From assembly GCA_964551305.1 (NCBI GenBank), contig CAZKBT010000091.1, positions 1-8,189 of the forward strand: a stretch of DNA of 8,189 nucleotides, read 5' to 3'. The stretch comes from JBAZDC01 sp041654595. Its GTDB lineage: Bacteria; Pseudomonadota; Gammaproteobacteria; Burkholderiales; Burkholderiaceae_B. The notes under the pieces are model-generated. The model saw nothing but the letters and a program-made list of their open reading frames with translations. It had not been told where the DNA came from and ran no database searches. The position numbers and the translations under genes were made by a program. Shown here piece after piece: positions 1 through 6,831 of the stretch; position 1 is the stretch's first letter, and each line of letters begins with the position of its first letter.

Positions 1-491
1 AGGCGCTCAATGCGCTGACCAACCCGAGCACCAACTCGTACAAGCGCCTGGTGCCGCATTTCGAAGCGCCCGTGAAGCTGGCCTACTCGGCGCGCAACCG
101 TTCCGCGTCCATCCGCATTCCCTACGTGAGCAATCCCAAGGGACGCCGTATCGAGGCTCGCTTCCCGGATCCTCTGGCCAATCCTTATCTGGCCTTCTCC
201 GCATTGATGATGGCCGGCCTGGACGGGGTCCAGAACAAGATTCATCCGGGCGATCCCGCAGACAAGAACCTGTACGATCTGCCGCCGGAAGAAGACGCGA
301 AGATTCCGACCGTGTGCGCTTCGCTCGAAGAGGCCCTCGAAGCCCTGGACAAGGATCGCGAATTCTTGACGCGCGGGGGCGTGTTCAGCAACGATATGCT
401 GGATGCCTATATCGAGTTGAAGACGGCGGAAGTGACGCGCCTGAGGATGACGTCGCATCCGGTCGAATTCGACATGTACTACAGCCTGTAG
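1..491 (+). CDS. glnA: Glutamine synthetase type I, C-terminal part (5' end outside window)
   Basis: This is the C-terminal 162 residues of a dodecameric glutamine synthetase, which makes glutamine from glutamate, ammonia and ATP in the cytoplasm. The reading frame is open from base 3 and begins ALNALTNPSTNSYKRLVP, so the gene clearly starts upstream. Family hallmarks visible are NRSASIRIP and the GRRIEARFPDP block, which carry the active-site arginines and glutamate, and ANPYLAFSALMMAG. The KNLYDLPPEE segment carries the tyrosine (codon 273-275) that GlnE adenylylates in GSI-beta enzymes, so activity is probably controlled by reversible adenylylation as well as transcriptionally. The end, EFDMYYSL, matches the usual GSI terminus, so the 3' end is intact. 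ntrB and ntrC follow, the standard enterobacterial/betaproteobacterial order. The promoter, where NtrC would act, lies outside the window. Confidence 0.98.
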   Translation, partial: ALNALTNPSTNSYKRLVPHFEAPVKLAYSARNRSASIRIPYVSNPKGRRIEARFPDPLANPYLAFSALMMAGLDGVQNKIHPGDPADKNLYDLPPEEDAKIPTVCASLEEALEALDKDREFLTRGGVFSNDMLDAYIELKTAEVTRLRMTSHPVEFDMYYSL

Positions 492-507
492 CACTGGCGT
501 TTGAACA

Positions 508-531
508 GGGATGCCCGGGATCGGGCATCCC
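508..531 (+). terminator. Perfect hairpin between glnA and ntrB (attenuator-like)
   Basis: The arms GGGATGCCCG (508-517) and CGGGCATCCC (522-531) are perfectly complementary over 10 bp around the 4-nt loop GGAT. The hairpin starts 17 nt after the glnA stop and ends 13 nt before the ntrB ATG. No T-tract follows (next bases GATAGGCGG), so it is not a standard intrinsic terminator. It may reduce read-through from the strongly expressed glnA, stabilise the glnA mRNA 3' end, or limit ntrB translation. The structure is directly visible; the role is inferred. Confidence 0.5.
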
Positions 532-544
532 GATAGGCGGCCAT

Positions 545-1594
545 ATGGATGTAAGTAGCTATGATCTACTGTCGACAGCCATTTTATTGTTGAATCCGCG
601 GGGGCGGGTCGCGCACGCCAACATGGCGGCGCAAGAACTGTTCAGCATGTCCCGCAAGCAAATGGCCGGCCTGTCCCTGGATGCGGTGCTGGGCGCCGAA
701 GCGGGAATACAGGCCCGCTTGCCCGACGTCATGAGCGGCAAGCTGGGCACCGTGCGCCAGGATGTCGTGATCGACCGGGTCAACGCATCGCTGCCCTTGA
801 GCCTGACCATCATTCCACTGCGAGGCCAGCCCTGGTCGGCTCTGATCGAAGCGCGTTTGACCGAGCAGCATACTTTGCTGGAGCGCCATCAGCAGCTCAG
901 CAAAGAGCTAACCGCCCAGCGTGAATCGTTGCGCAATCTTGCGCATGAAATAAAGAACCCGCTGGGCGGGATCAGGGGTTCGGCCCAGTTGCTGGAAGCC
1001 GAGCTGCCCGACAGGGAGCTGGGCGACTATGTGCGCGTCATCATCGCGGAAGCCGATAGGCTGGCCGCCCTGGTGGATCGCCTGATCGCGCCTCAAGGCG
1101 CAAGTTTGCACAAGCAGCGTTTCAATATTCACGAGATCTGCGAGCGGGTGTTTACGCTGGTCGGAGCCGAGTTTCCGGACATTGCCATAGTCCGGGATTA
1201 TGACGCGTCCGTGCCGGATCTGATGGGGGATATGGCCAGGCTGGTGCAGGCGCTGTTGAACATCGCACGCAATGCCGCGCAAGCGCTGACCGAAGCCGAT
1301 GCGACCGATGCGCCCAGGCTCGTGTTGCGCACGCGCGTCGCCCGGCAAGTGCTGTTGCCGATCGGCCAGGTCCGCCTGGGCGTGGTGGTGTCCGTCATCG
1401 ATAACGGACCCGGGGTCCCTCACATCTTGCATGACAAGATATTCCATCCGCTGGTTACGGGCAGGGCGAATGGAAGCGGCCTGGGATTGAGTCTGGCGCA
1501 GGAATTTGTACAGCAGCACGGCGGCAAGATGGAGTTCGATACCTATCCCGGCCATACCGAATTCCGCATGTTGCTGCCCTTGGAGCTATCATGA
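545..1594 (+). CDS. glnL: Nitrogen regulation sensor histidine kinase NtrB (NRII)
   Basis: A 349-residue cytoplasmic kinase/phosphatase (also called ntrB) that phosphorylates NtrC when nitrogen is scarce and dephosphorylates it when PII signals plenty. An N-terminal PAS-like sensor occupies about residues 1-115 and has no membrane segment. The H-box NLAHEIKNPLGG places the phospho-accepting histidine at residue 134. The ATP-binding domain shows the N-box NIARNAAQAL (Asn243), the G1 box DNGPGVP (286-292) and the G2 box GSGLGLS (310-316). The length and a histidine near 134-139 agree with E. coli NtrB. The ATG at 545 was chosen because it gives family length and an N-terminus starting in the PAS fold; the open frame continues back into glnA, but those residues do not resemble the family. 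An AGGCGG-like ribosome site (535-540) lies just upstream. The TGA overlaps the ntrC ATG (ATGA), implying translational coupling. Confidence 0.96.
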   Translation: MDVSSYDLLSTAILLLNPRGRVAHANMAAQELFSMSRKQMAGLSLDAVLGAEAGIQARLPDVMSGKLGTVRQDVVIDRVNASLPLSLTIIPLRGQPWSALIEARLTEQHTLLERHQQLSKELTAQRESLRNLAHEIKNPLGGIRGSAQLLEAELPDRELGDYVRVIIAEADRLAALVDRLIAPQGASLHKQRFNIHEICERVFTLVGAEFPDIAIVRDYDASVPDLMGDMARLVQALLNIARNAAQALTEADATDAPRLVLRTRVARQVLLPIGQVRLGVVVSVIDNGPGVPHILHDKIFHPLVTGRANGSGLGLSLAQEFVQQHGGKMEFDTYPGHTEFRMLLPLELS

Positions 1595-3075
1595 AAGAAG
1601 TCTGGATCACGGATGATGACCAAAGCATACGCTGGGTGCTGGAAAAGGCGCTCGCTCGCGCGGGCATGCCGGTGCGCACGTTCACGTCGGCGACCGAGGT
1701 CCATGCCGCCTTGCTCGACTATGAGCCGGCGGTCCTGGTAACGGATGTTCGCATGCCCGGCCAGGACGGACTGAGCCTGCTGCAGCAAATCAAGCGGGAG
1801 CGTCCGCGGTTGCCGGTCATCGTCATGACCGCGTTCACCGATCTGAACAACACGGTCGCCGCTTTTCAAAAAGGAGCTTTCGATTACCTGCCCAAGCCGT
1901 TCGACGTGAATGCGGCGGTAGCGTTGATACAGCGGGCCGCTCAACTCGACGGCGGCGACGGCGCATCGGATGCCGGCCGGCCGATCGAGCCCTTGGCCGC
2001 CGACCGGATCATGATGCAATCGTCGTCGCCGGCCATGCAGGAAGTTTTCCGCGCGATCGGGCGGCTGGCGGCATCCAGCGTCACCGTATTGATCACGGGC
2101 GAGTCGGGCACCGGCAAGGAACTGATCGCGCGCGCGCTTCATACGCACAGCCGGCGGTCGTCGCGTCCCTTCGTTGCCTTGAACGCGGCGGCCATACCCA
2201 AGGACTTGCTGGAGGCGGAATTGTTCGGACACGAGCGCGGGGCCTTCACCGGGGCGACGCAGCAGCGGCGCGGGCGTTTCGAAGAAGCGGACGGCGGCAC
2301 CTTGTTTCTGGATGAGATCGGCGACATGCCGTTCGAGTTGCAGACGAGGCTATTGCGCGTGCTGGCCGAGGGCACGTTCTATCGCATCGGAGGGTCTCAG
2401 GCCATACGCGCGGACGTGCGCATCGTGGCCGCCACGCACCAGCCCCTGGAGCAGAGGGTCGAACAAGGCAAGTTTCGGGAAGACCTGTTTCATCGCCTGA
2501 ACGTCATACGGCTGCGCCTGCCGCCGTTGCGCGAACGCAAAGAGGACATCGCCGCCCTGGCCGAGCTGTTCCTGAACAATAGCGCGACCGACCTGGGCGT
2601 GCCGGTTCGCACGTTGACCCATCAGGCGCTGCAAGCGCTGACGGCTTTCGATTATCCGGGCAATATCCGGCAGCTCGAGAACTTTTGCCAATGGCTGACC
2701 GTCATGTCGTCCGGCAAATATGTCGACGTCAAGGATCTTCCCCCCGACGTCCTTGCCCATCTCGAGTCCGTGGAGGCCGCGGGACGGGGCGACGCCGTGG
2801 CCGGTCTCGATGCCGCGTTGGCCGGATCGCCGTCACAGGCCGCCTCCGGTCCGGCGGCCTTGACCTGGGTGGAGGCCTTGAAGCGGGATGTCGATGCGCG
2901 GCTGGCGCGCAACGAGCCGGCCGTCATGCCCACATTGAGCCGCGAATTCGAGCAGGCATTACTGGAGCGCGCCCTTGCGCACAGCCGCGGCAGGAAGGCC
3001 GAAGCGGCGCAACGGTTGGGCATCGGCCGCAATACGCTGACGCGCAAGTGCCAGGAATTCGGCCTCGACGACTAG
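1591..3075 (+). CDS. glnG: Nitrogen regulation response regulator NtrC (NRI), sigma-54 activator
   Basis: A 494-residue enhancer-binding protein (also called ntrC) that, once phosphorylated by NtrB, oligomerises and remodels sigma-54 RNA polymerase at nitrogen-regulated promoters such as glnA's. The receiver domain (about 1-115) has the acidic pocket at D8-D10, phospho-acceptor D52 in VTDVRMPG, T80 and K102 in LPKPF. The AAA+ domain (about 145-375) has Walker A GESGTGKE (170-177), the sigma-54 contact loop GAFTGA (217-222) and Walker B GGTLFLDE ending at D241-E242. A low-complexity Ala/Gly-rich linker of roughly 65 residues follows (about 380-445). The C-terminal Fis-type helix-turn-helix (about 467-494, containing KAEAAQRLGIGRNTLTRK) binds DNA. 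All catalytic residues are present, so it should be functional. It starts inside the ntrB stop codon and ends 19 bp from the convergent fbpC stop. Confidence 0.97.
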   Translation: MKEVWITDDDQSIRWVLEKALARAGMPVRTFTSATEVHAALLDYEPAVLVTDVRMPGQDGLSLLQQIKRERPRLPVIVMTAFTDLNNTVAAFQKGAFDYLPKPFDVNAAVALIQRAAQLDGGDGASDAGRPIEPLAADRIMMQSSSPAMQEVFRAIGRLAASSVTVLITGESGTGKELIARALHTHSRRSSRPFVALNAAAIPKDLLEAELFGHERGAFTGATQQRRGRFEEADGGTLFLDEIGDMPFELQTRLLRVLAEGTFYRIGGSQAIRADVRIVAATHQPLEQRVEQGKFREDLFHRLNVIRLRLPPLRERKEDIAALAELFLNNSATDLGVPVRTLTHQALQALTAFDYPGNIRQLENFCQWLTVMSSGKYVDVKDLPPDVLAHLESVEAAGRGDAVAGLDAALAGSPSQAASGPAALTWVEALKRDVDARLARNEPAVMPTLSREFEQALLERALAHSRGRKAEAAQRLGIGRNTLTRKCQEFGLDD

Positions 3076-3094
3076 CCGCGCCGCCTGGCGGGAT

Positions 3095-3880
3095 TCAGGG
3101 CGTCACGCCGCGCAAATAGGCTTGCGCCCGTTTCGCCATCAATGCTTCGCGCCGGATGAAGTCGGCGACGAACTCCGACGCGGGGCGCTGATCCAGCTGG
3201 AAAGGCGTACCCCATTGTTCGATCATGCCCTGGCGCATGACGCCGATGCGGTCGGCGATGGCGAAGGCTTCCGCCTGGTTGTGGGTAACCAGCATGGCGG
3301 TGTGCCCGGTTTTTTGCAGAATGTCGCGCACTTCGTAGGCCAGGCGTTCACGCGTATCGACGTCCAGATTGGAAAAGGGTTCGTCCAGCAGCAACAATTG
3401 GGGTTCCGGAGCCAGGGCGCGCGCCAGCGCCACGCGTTGTTGCTGGCCACCCGATAGCTCGTGAGGATAGCGGGCCCGCATGCTTTCCAGAGCGGTCAGC
3501 GACAGCAGTTCGTCCACTCGCAGGCTGCGCCTGGCCTTGTCCTGGCGTCGCAGGCCGAAGGCGATGTTCTGTTCGACGGTCAGATGGGGAAACAGCGCAT
3601 AGTCCTGGAACATCATGCCGACTTGGCGATGCTCGGGAGCAAGCTGGTGACTGGCCGAGGAAATGATCCGCCCCGCCAGCTCGATGGTCCCGGCCCGGGG
3701 CGGCTCGAAACCGGCGATCGATCGCAGCACCGTCGTCTTTCCACATCCGGAAGGGCCGAGCAGGCAACCGATGTGGCCCTGCTCCAGCGAAAGGGACAAG
3801 TCCTGCACCACGGGAAGCAATTGGCCGCGTTCCCCCTCGTAGGCAAGCGCGAGTCGATCGAGTTTGAGCAGTTCAGTCAT
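3095..3880 (-). CDS. fbpC: Ferric iron ABC transporter ATP-binding protein (short, TOBE-less FbpC type)
   Basis: A 261-residue cytoplasmic ATPase that powers the FbpB permease. All nucleotide-binding motifs are intact: Walker A GPSGCGKTT (42-50), the Q-loop in MMFQDYALFPHLTV (Q92), signature LSGGQQQR (142-149), Walker B LLLLDEP (162-168), D-loop SNLD and switch histidine H200 in LVTHNQAEA. The protein ends about 20 residues after the EFVADFI region that normally leads into the C-terminal TOBE/regulatory domain; classical FbpC proteins are about 350 residues, so that domain is absent here. The start ATG (3880-3878) gives the family N-terminus MTELLKLDRLALAYEG. An open frame continues upstream to 4000, but only as read-through of the permease gene. 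The ATG overlaps the permease stop by 8 nt with no strong ribosome site, suggesting coupled translation. Assignment to ferric iron rests mainly on the neighbouring FbpA and FbpB; related ATPases serve sulfate, spermidine or phosphonate. Confidence 0.9.
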   Translation of the reverse strand: MTELLKLDRLALAYEGERGQLLPVVQDLSLSLEQGHIGCLLGPSGCGKTTVLRSIAGFEPPRAGTIELAGRIISSASHQLAPEHRQVGMMFQDYALFPHLTVEQNIAFGLRRQDKARRSLRVDELLSLTALESMRARYPHELSGGQQQRVALARALAPEPQLLLLDEPFSNLDVDTRERLAYEVRDILQKTGHTAMLVTHNQAEAFAIADRIGVMRQGMIEQWGTPFQLDQRPASEFVADFIRREALMAKRAQAYLRGVTP

Positions 3881-5543
3881 GAGAATAAGAGGATCCGGAT
3901 TGGGTACGGGCCAGCAAAACGACGGGAATGAGGCCCGCGAGAACGATGGCCAGCGCCGCCACGGCGCCTTCCTCGTACGTGCCGCGCGACGCTTCGGCAT
4001 ACAGCCAGGTCGCCAGGGTCTCGAAATTCATCGGCCGCAGCAATAGCGTGGCCGGCAGTTCTTTCATGGCGTCGACAAACACCAGCAGGGCACAGGCGAC
4101 CAGGGCGGGACGCAGCAAGGGCAGGTGGACTCTGCGCAATACGCCGCCGGGCCGCTCGCCGAGCAATCTGGCCGCCTGCTCCATGGACGGCGGTATGCGG
4201 CTCAGCCCGGCTTCGACTCCGCCGATCGAGATGGCCAGAAAACGTATGGCGTAGGCGAAGACCAGGGCGACGCCCGAACCCATGAGCAGCAAGCCCGGGT
4301 CGGGATTGCCGAGCAGCATCCAAGTCGAGGCCATCAGCTTGTCGACGAGGATGAAGGGCGTAAGCAGTCCGATGGCCAGTATGGTTCCCGGTATGGCGTA
4401 TCCCATGGACCCCAGGCGAACGCATAGCATGGCCAGCCGTCCGGGGCGGGCCGAGCGTGTCGCGCGGGACGCCCATGCCACGATGACGCCCGCGGCGATC
4501 GTCAATGCCGTGGCGGCCAATGCGACGCCCACCGTATTGTAGGCGCTGCGCAGCAACTGATCGGATACGCCGCCGGTCTGGTCGAAATGCCGGATCGTTT
4601 CGAACAGCAAGTACAGCGCGGGCGCCACGAATCCGATGACGACGGGCGCCCATGCCAGCCCGATGGCGATGATCGCCGCCGAGCCCGTCAACTTCCTGGC
4701 GCGCAGGGTGCGTCCCCGGCCGTTGTTGCTGTAGCGCTGGCGCCGCCTGCCGTGGCGTTCCAGCATGATCAGGAACACGACGATCGCCAGCATCGCCAAT
4801 GCGATCTGCGCCGCGCCGGCCAGATCCGAGCGGGTGATCCAAGTTGTATAGACCGAGACGGTCAAGGTCTGGATGCCCAGGAATTCCGATGCGCCGATGT
4901 CGTTCAATGTTTCGAGCAAGGCCAGGCTGACGCCTATGGCAATCGCCGGGCGCGCCAGGGGCAGGGCGACGCGAAAGAATGCGCTGCGGCCCGATTCACC
5001 CAGCACCCGGGCGGCTTCGAGCAGGCTGACCGCCTGGGTGGCGAACATGGCTCTGGTGCTGAGATAGACGTAGGGATACAGGACGAAGCCCAGCAGGAAA
5101 ATGGCGCCCGGCAATGAACGGATGTCCGGCAGGCGGAATTGCCGCGGACTATCGTAGCCGAGTATGTCCCGGAGCACGGTCTGGAACGGCCCGATCGGGT
5201 GGAGGATGTCCAGGTAAGCGAAGGCGACGATGTAAGTGGGCACCGCAAGGGGCAGCAGCAATGCCCACGAAGCGATGCGCCGGCTTGGAAAATCGAAGGC
5301 CGTGACCAGCCAGGCCGCGCCGACGCCCAGGCACGCGACCAGCGCGCCCACGCCCAGCAACAACGCCACGGTGTTGCGCAAGGCGGCGGGCAGGACGAAG
5401 GAAAACAGATGCGCCCAATGATCCATCGTGCCCTGCATGGCGAACCAGAGCAGGGCGAGGACGGGCGCAACCGCGCAAAGCGCGATGGTCAGAGCAAAGG
5501 CCTGCCATAGCCGGCCTGTGTCATGGCTAGTTATTGAAGCCAA
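3873..5543 (-). CDS. fbpB: Ferric iron ABC transporter permease, fused two-domain (FbpB type)
   Basis: An inner-membrane permease of about 556 residues containing two fused binding-protein-dependent transport domains, so one polypeptide supplies both membrane halves. Hydrophobic segments are spread throughout, with a polar Arg/Lys-rich joint around residues 262-288. Each half has an EAA loop for docking the ATPase: EAARVLGESG with ALPLARP (176-199) and EQAARLLGERPGG with HLPLLRP (455-479). The segment DAMKELPATLLLRP near the C-terminus is typical of FbpB/SfuB permeases. No ATG lies in frame before codon 36, which is beyond the first membrane helix, so the best start is a TTG (5543-5541), six bases after a GGTGG ribosome-site-like sequence (minus strand of 5550-5554). 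That start overlaps the fbpA end by 17 nt. An ATG two bases after the fbpA stop (5524-5522) is out of frame, so a small indel near the start is possible. The exact N-terminus is uncertain; the product is clear. Confidence 0.92.
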   Translation of the reverse strand: MASITSHDTGRLWQAFALTIALCAVAPVLALLWFAMQGTMDHWAHLFSFVLPAALRNTVALLLGVGALVACLGVGAAWLVTAFDFPSRRIASWALLLPLAVPTYIVAFAYLDILHPIGPFQTVLRDILGYDSPRQFRLPDIRSLPGAIFLLGFVLYPYVYLSTRAMFATQAVSLLEAARVLGESGRSAFFRVALPLARPAIAIGVSLALLETLNDIGASEFLGIQTLTVSVYTTWITRSDLAGAAQIALAMLAIVVFLIMLERHGRRRQRYSNNGRGRTLRARKLTGSAAIIAIGLAWAPVVIGFVAPALYLLFETIRHFDQTGGVSDQLLRSAYNTVGVALAATALTIAAGVIVAWASRATRSARPGRLAMLCVRLGSMGYAIPGTILAIGLLTPFILVDKLMASTWMLLGNPDPGLLLMGSGVALVFAYAIRFLAISIGGVEAGLSRIPPSMEQAARLLGERPGGVLRRVHLPLLRPALVACALLVFVDAMKELPATLLLRPMNFETLATWLYAEASRGTYEEGAVAALAIVLAGLIPVVLLARTQSGSSYSHD

Positions 5544-6573
5544 CTTTGTCCACCAGTTCGCTGGCCTGCTTGCGGTGCTTCGCCACTTCGCTGATCGGCA
5601 GCGGGTCGACCGTCAAGGGACCGAACCCCGCAACCACGGGGTCCAGCTGGATGCCGCTGCGAATGGGATACTCGTAATTCGCCTGCGCGTACAGCGTCTG
5701 GGCCTTTTCGGACACCAGATATTCCAGCAGTGTAACGGCCTGTTCCTTGTTGGGCGCGTGCAGAGCGAGCGCGGCTCCGGTGATGTTCACGTGCGTGCCG
5801 CCCTGGGAGTTGGCAAACGTCGGACGGACCACGTTGATGGCATCGCCCCATTTACGGCTGTCCGTGCCGGTTTCGGCGTTCTTCATGTGGCCCACGTAAT
5901 ATGCGTTGGCGATGCCGATATCGCAAATGCCGCCCAGGATGTCGCGGGCGACGTCGCGGTCGCCGCCCGCGGCCTTGCGCGCCAGGTTGGCCTTGACCTG
6001 CGTCAGCCAGGTTTCGGTCGCCTGCACGCCGTTGTGGGCGATCATCGCTGCGATCAGCGCGGTGTTATAGGGGTGCTGGCCGCTGCGTATGCAGACTTTG
6101 CCTTTCCATTTCGGATCGGCCAGATCTTCATAGGTAATGGATTTGATGTCCAGTTCTTTTGCGACGTAGGCCACGCGGTCCCGCAAGGACAAGGCGAACC
6201 ATTGATTGTCGGGGCTGCGCAGATTGGCTGGAATAGTATCGGCGAGTGTTTTGGAGTCCACGGCCTGGGTCACGCCGGCGTCGACCAGGTCCACCAGGTT
6301 GCCGATATCGACGGTCATCAGCAGATCGGCGGGAGATTTGCCGCCCTCGGCTTTCACGCGCTCGGTCAGGCCGTCCTTGACGAAGACGGTATTGACCTTG
6401 ATGCCCGTGTCTTTGGTGAACTCGTCCAGCAGAGGCTGGATGAGCTTGGGTTCGCGCGTCGTGTAGAGATTCACTTCAGCGGCGGCGGATGCGAAGCTCA
6501 TGGATGTCAAAGCGGTGCAGCCGGCCAGCATCAAGGCGTGCAGCTTATGGCGGAACACTGTAGTCGAACGCAT
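5527..6573 (-). CDS. fbpA: Periplasmic ferric iron-binding protein of an ABC transporter (FbpA/FutA type)
   Basis: A 348-residue solute-binding protein that captures Fe3+ in the periplasm and delivers it to FbpB/FbpC. A signal sequence covers about residues 1-30: a basic MRSTTVFRHK start, a hydrophobic core, and an ASA-AAE style cleavage region. The mature part begins EVNLYTTREPKLIQPLLDEF, the usual start of this transferrin-like binding-protein family. The adjacent tyrosines Y225-Y226 in IANAYYVGHM are the family's iron-coordinating pair; Y37 and R40 in LYTTRE and the RDRVAYV segment (131-137) are further conserved pocket residues. Cysteines C161 and C217 could form a disulfide, as in related proteins. 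LAGC (16-19) also fits a lipobox, so a lipoprotein form is possible. The ATG has a strong CAGGAG ribosome site seven bases upstream. It is the first gene of the operon, downstream of a candidate Fur box. Confidence 0.96.
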   Translation of the reverse strand: MRSTTVFRHKLHALMLAGCTALTSMSFASAAAEVNLYTTREPKLIQPLLDEFTKDTGIKVNTVFVKDGLTERVKAEGGKSPADLLMTVDIGNLVDLVDAGVTQAVDSKTLADTIPANLRSPDNQWFALSLRDRVAYVAKELDIKSITYEDLADPKWKGKVCIRSGQHPYNTALIAAMIAHNGVQATETWLTQVKANLARKAAGGDRDVARDILGGICDIGIANAYYVGHMKNAETGTDSRKWGDAINVVRPTFANSQGGTHVNITGAALALHAPNKEQAVTLLEYLVSEKAQTLYAQANYEYPIRSGIQLDPVVAGFGPLTVDPLPISEVAKHRKQASELVDKVGFNN

Positions 6574-6580
6574 GGCATTA

Positions 6581-6586
6581 CTCCTG
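6581..6586 (-). promoter_or_regulatory. Ribosome binding site of fbpA
   Basis: CAGGAG on the minus strand, seven bases before the fbpA ATG. It is the clearest ribosome site in the window and fixes that start codon. Confidence 0.85.
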
Positions 6587-6697
6587 TAGTTTATGTGGTT
6601 TCTTGGATCGATGGAGCGGAAACAGTGAAGCAGTCACACCGCAGACGAGTCGCCGGACGGGAAGCGGATGAGACGCTGCCTGCGATCTCGCAGTCGG

Positions 6698-6703
6698 ATT
6701 GTA
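6698..6703 (-). promoter_or_regulatory. Candidate -10 element for the fbpA operon
   Basis: TACAAT on the minus strand matches the sigma-70 -10 consensus at five of six positions. The -35 at 17-bp spacing (TAGGTT, 6721-6726) is poor. The candidate Fur box abuts that -35 position, a geometry that would allow repression. The implied leader is about 115 nt. Visual match only. Confidence 0.35.
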
Positions 6704-6726
6704 AATGAAAAAAGGCTCATAACCTA

Positions 6727-6745
6727 AATGAAAATCGTTTCTAAT
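6727..6745 (-). promoter_or_regulatory. Candidate Fur box upstream of fbpA
   Basis: Plus strand AATGAAAATCGTTTCTAAT agrees at 13 of 19 positions with the palindromic Fur site AATGAGAATCATTCTCATT, including AATGA and the central AATC-TT. It lies in the AT-rich part of the divergent region, 153 bp before the fbpA ATG and 262 bp before the fpr ATG. Location next to an iron-uptake gene supports it. Iron-dependent repression of fbpABC is inferred. Confidence 0.5.
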
Positions 6746-6831
6746 AGCGCAGAACGGAAAAATCAAAGACAATAGCGCCTGTTTGAGAAGAATTCGGAGC
6801 CGTTGCGGGTGGGGCGCCAAAGGCTCGGCCC

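Noticed and set aside
314..544. Extension of ntrB upstream into glnA
   Set aside because: The frame is open, but these residues would overlap the conserved glnA C-terminus and do not resemble NtrB. The ATG at 545 gives the family length.
908..2232. Two long minus-strand open frames opposite ntrB and ntrC (908-1555 and 1543-2232)
   Set aside because: Both are antisense to fully motif-supported genes and have no recognisable family, so they are treated as coding shadows.
3081..3091. CCGC/GCGG mini-hairpin as an intrinsic terminator between ntrC and fbpC
   Set aside because: The stem is only four pairs with a three-base loop and no T-run on either strand. It is too weak to annotate as a terminator.
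3877..4842. Minus-strand 321-codon frame inside the permease gene
   Set aside because: The translation is rich in Arg, Gly and His with no hydrophobic segments. It is the shifted frame of the permease, whose own frame shows clear membrane helices and EAA loops.
5428..6708. Plus-strand open frame of 426 codons opposite fbpA
   Set aside because: It lies wholly antisense to a certain gene (fbpA with signal sequence, iron-binding tyrosines and ribosome site) and has no recognisable domain. Such frames are common in GC-rich codon usage.
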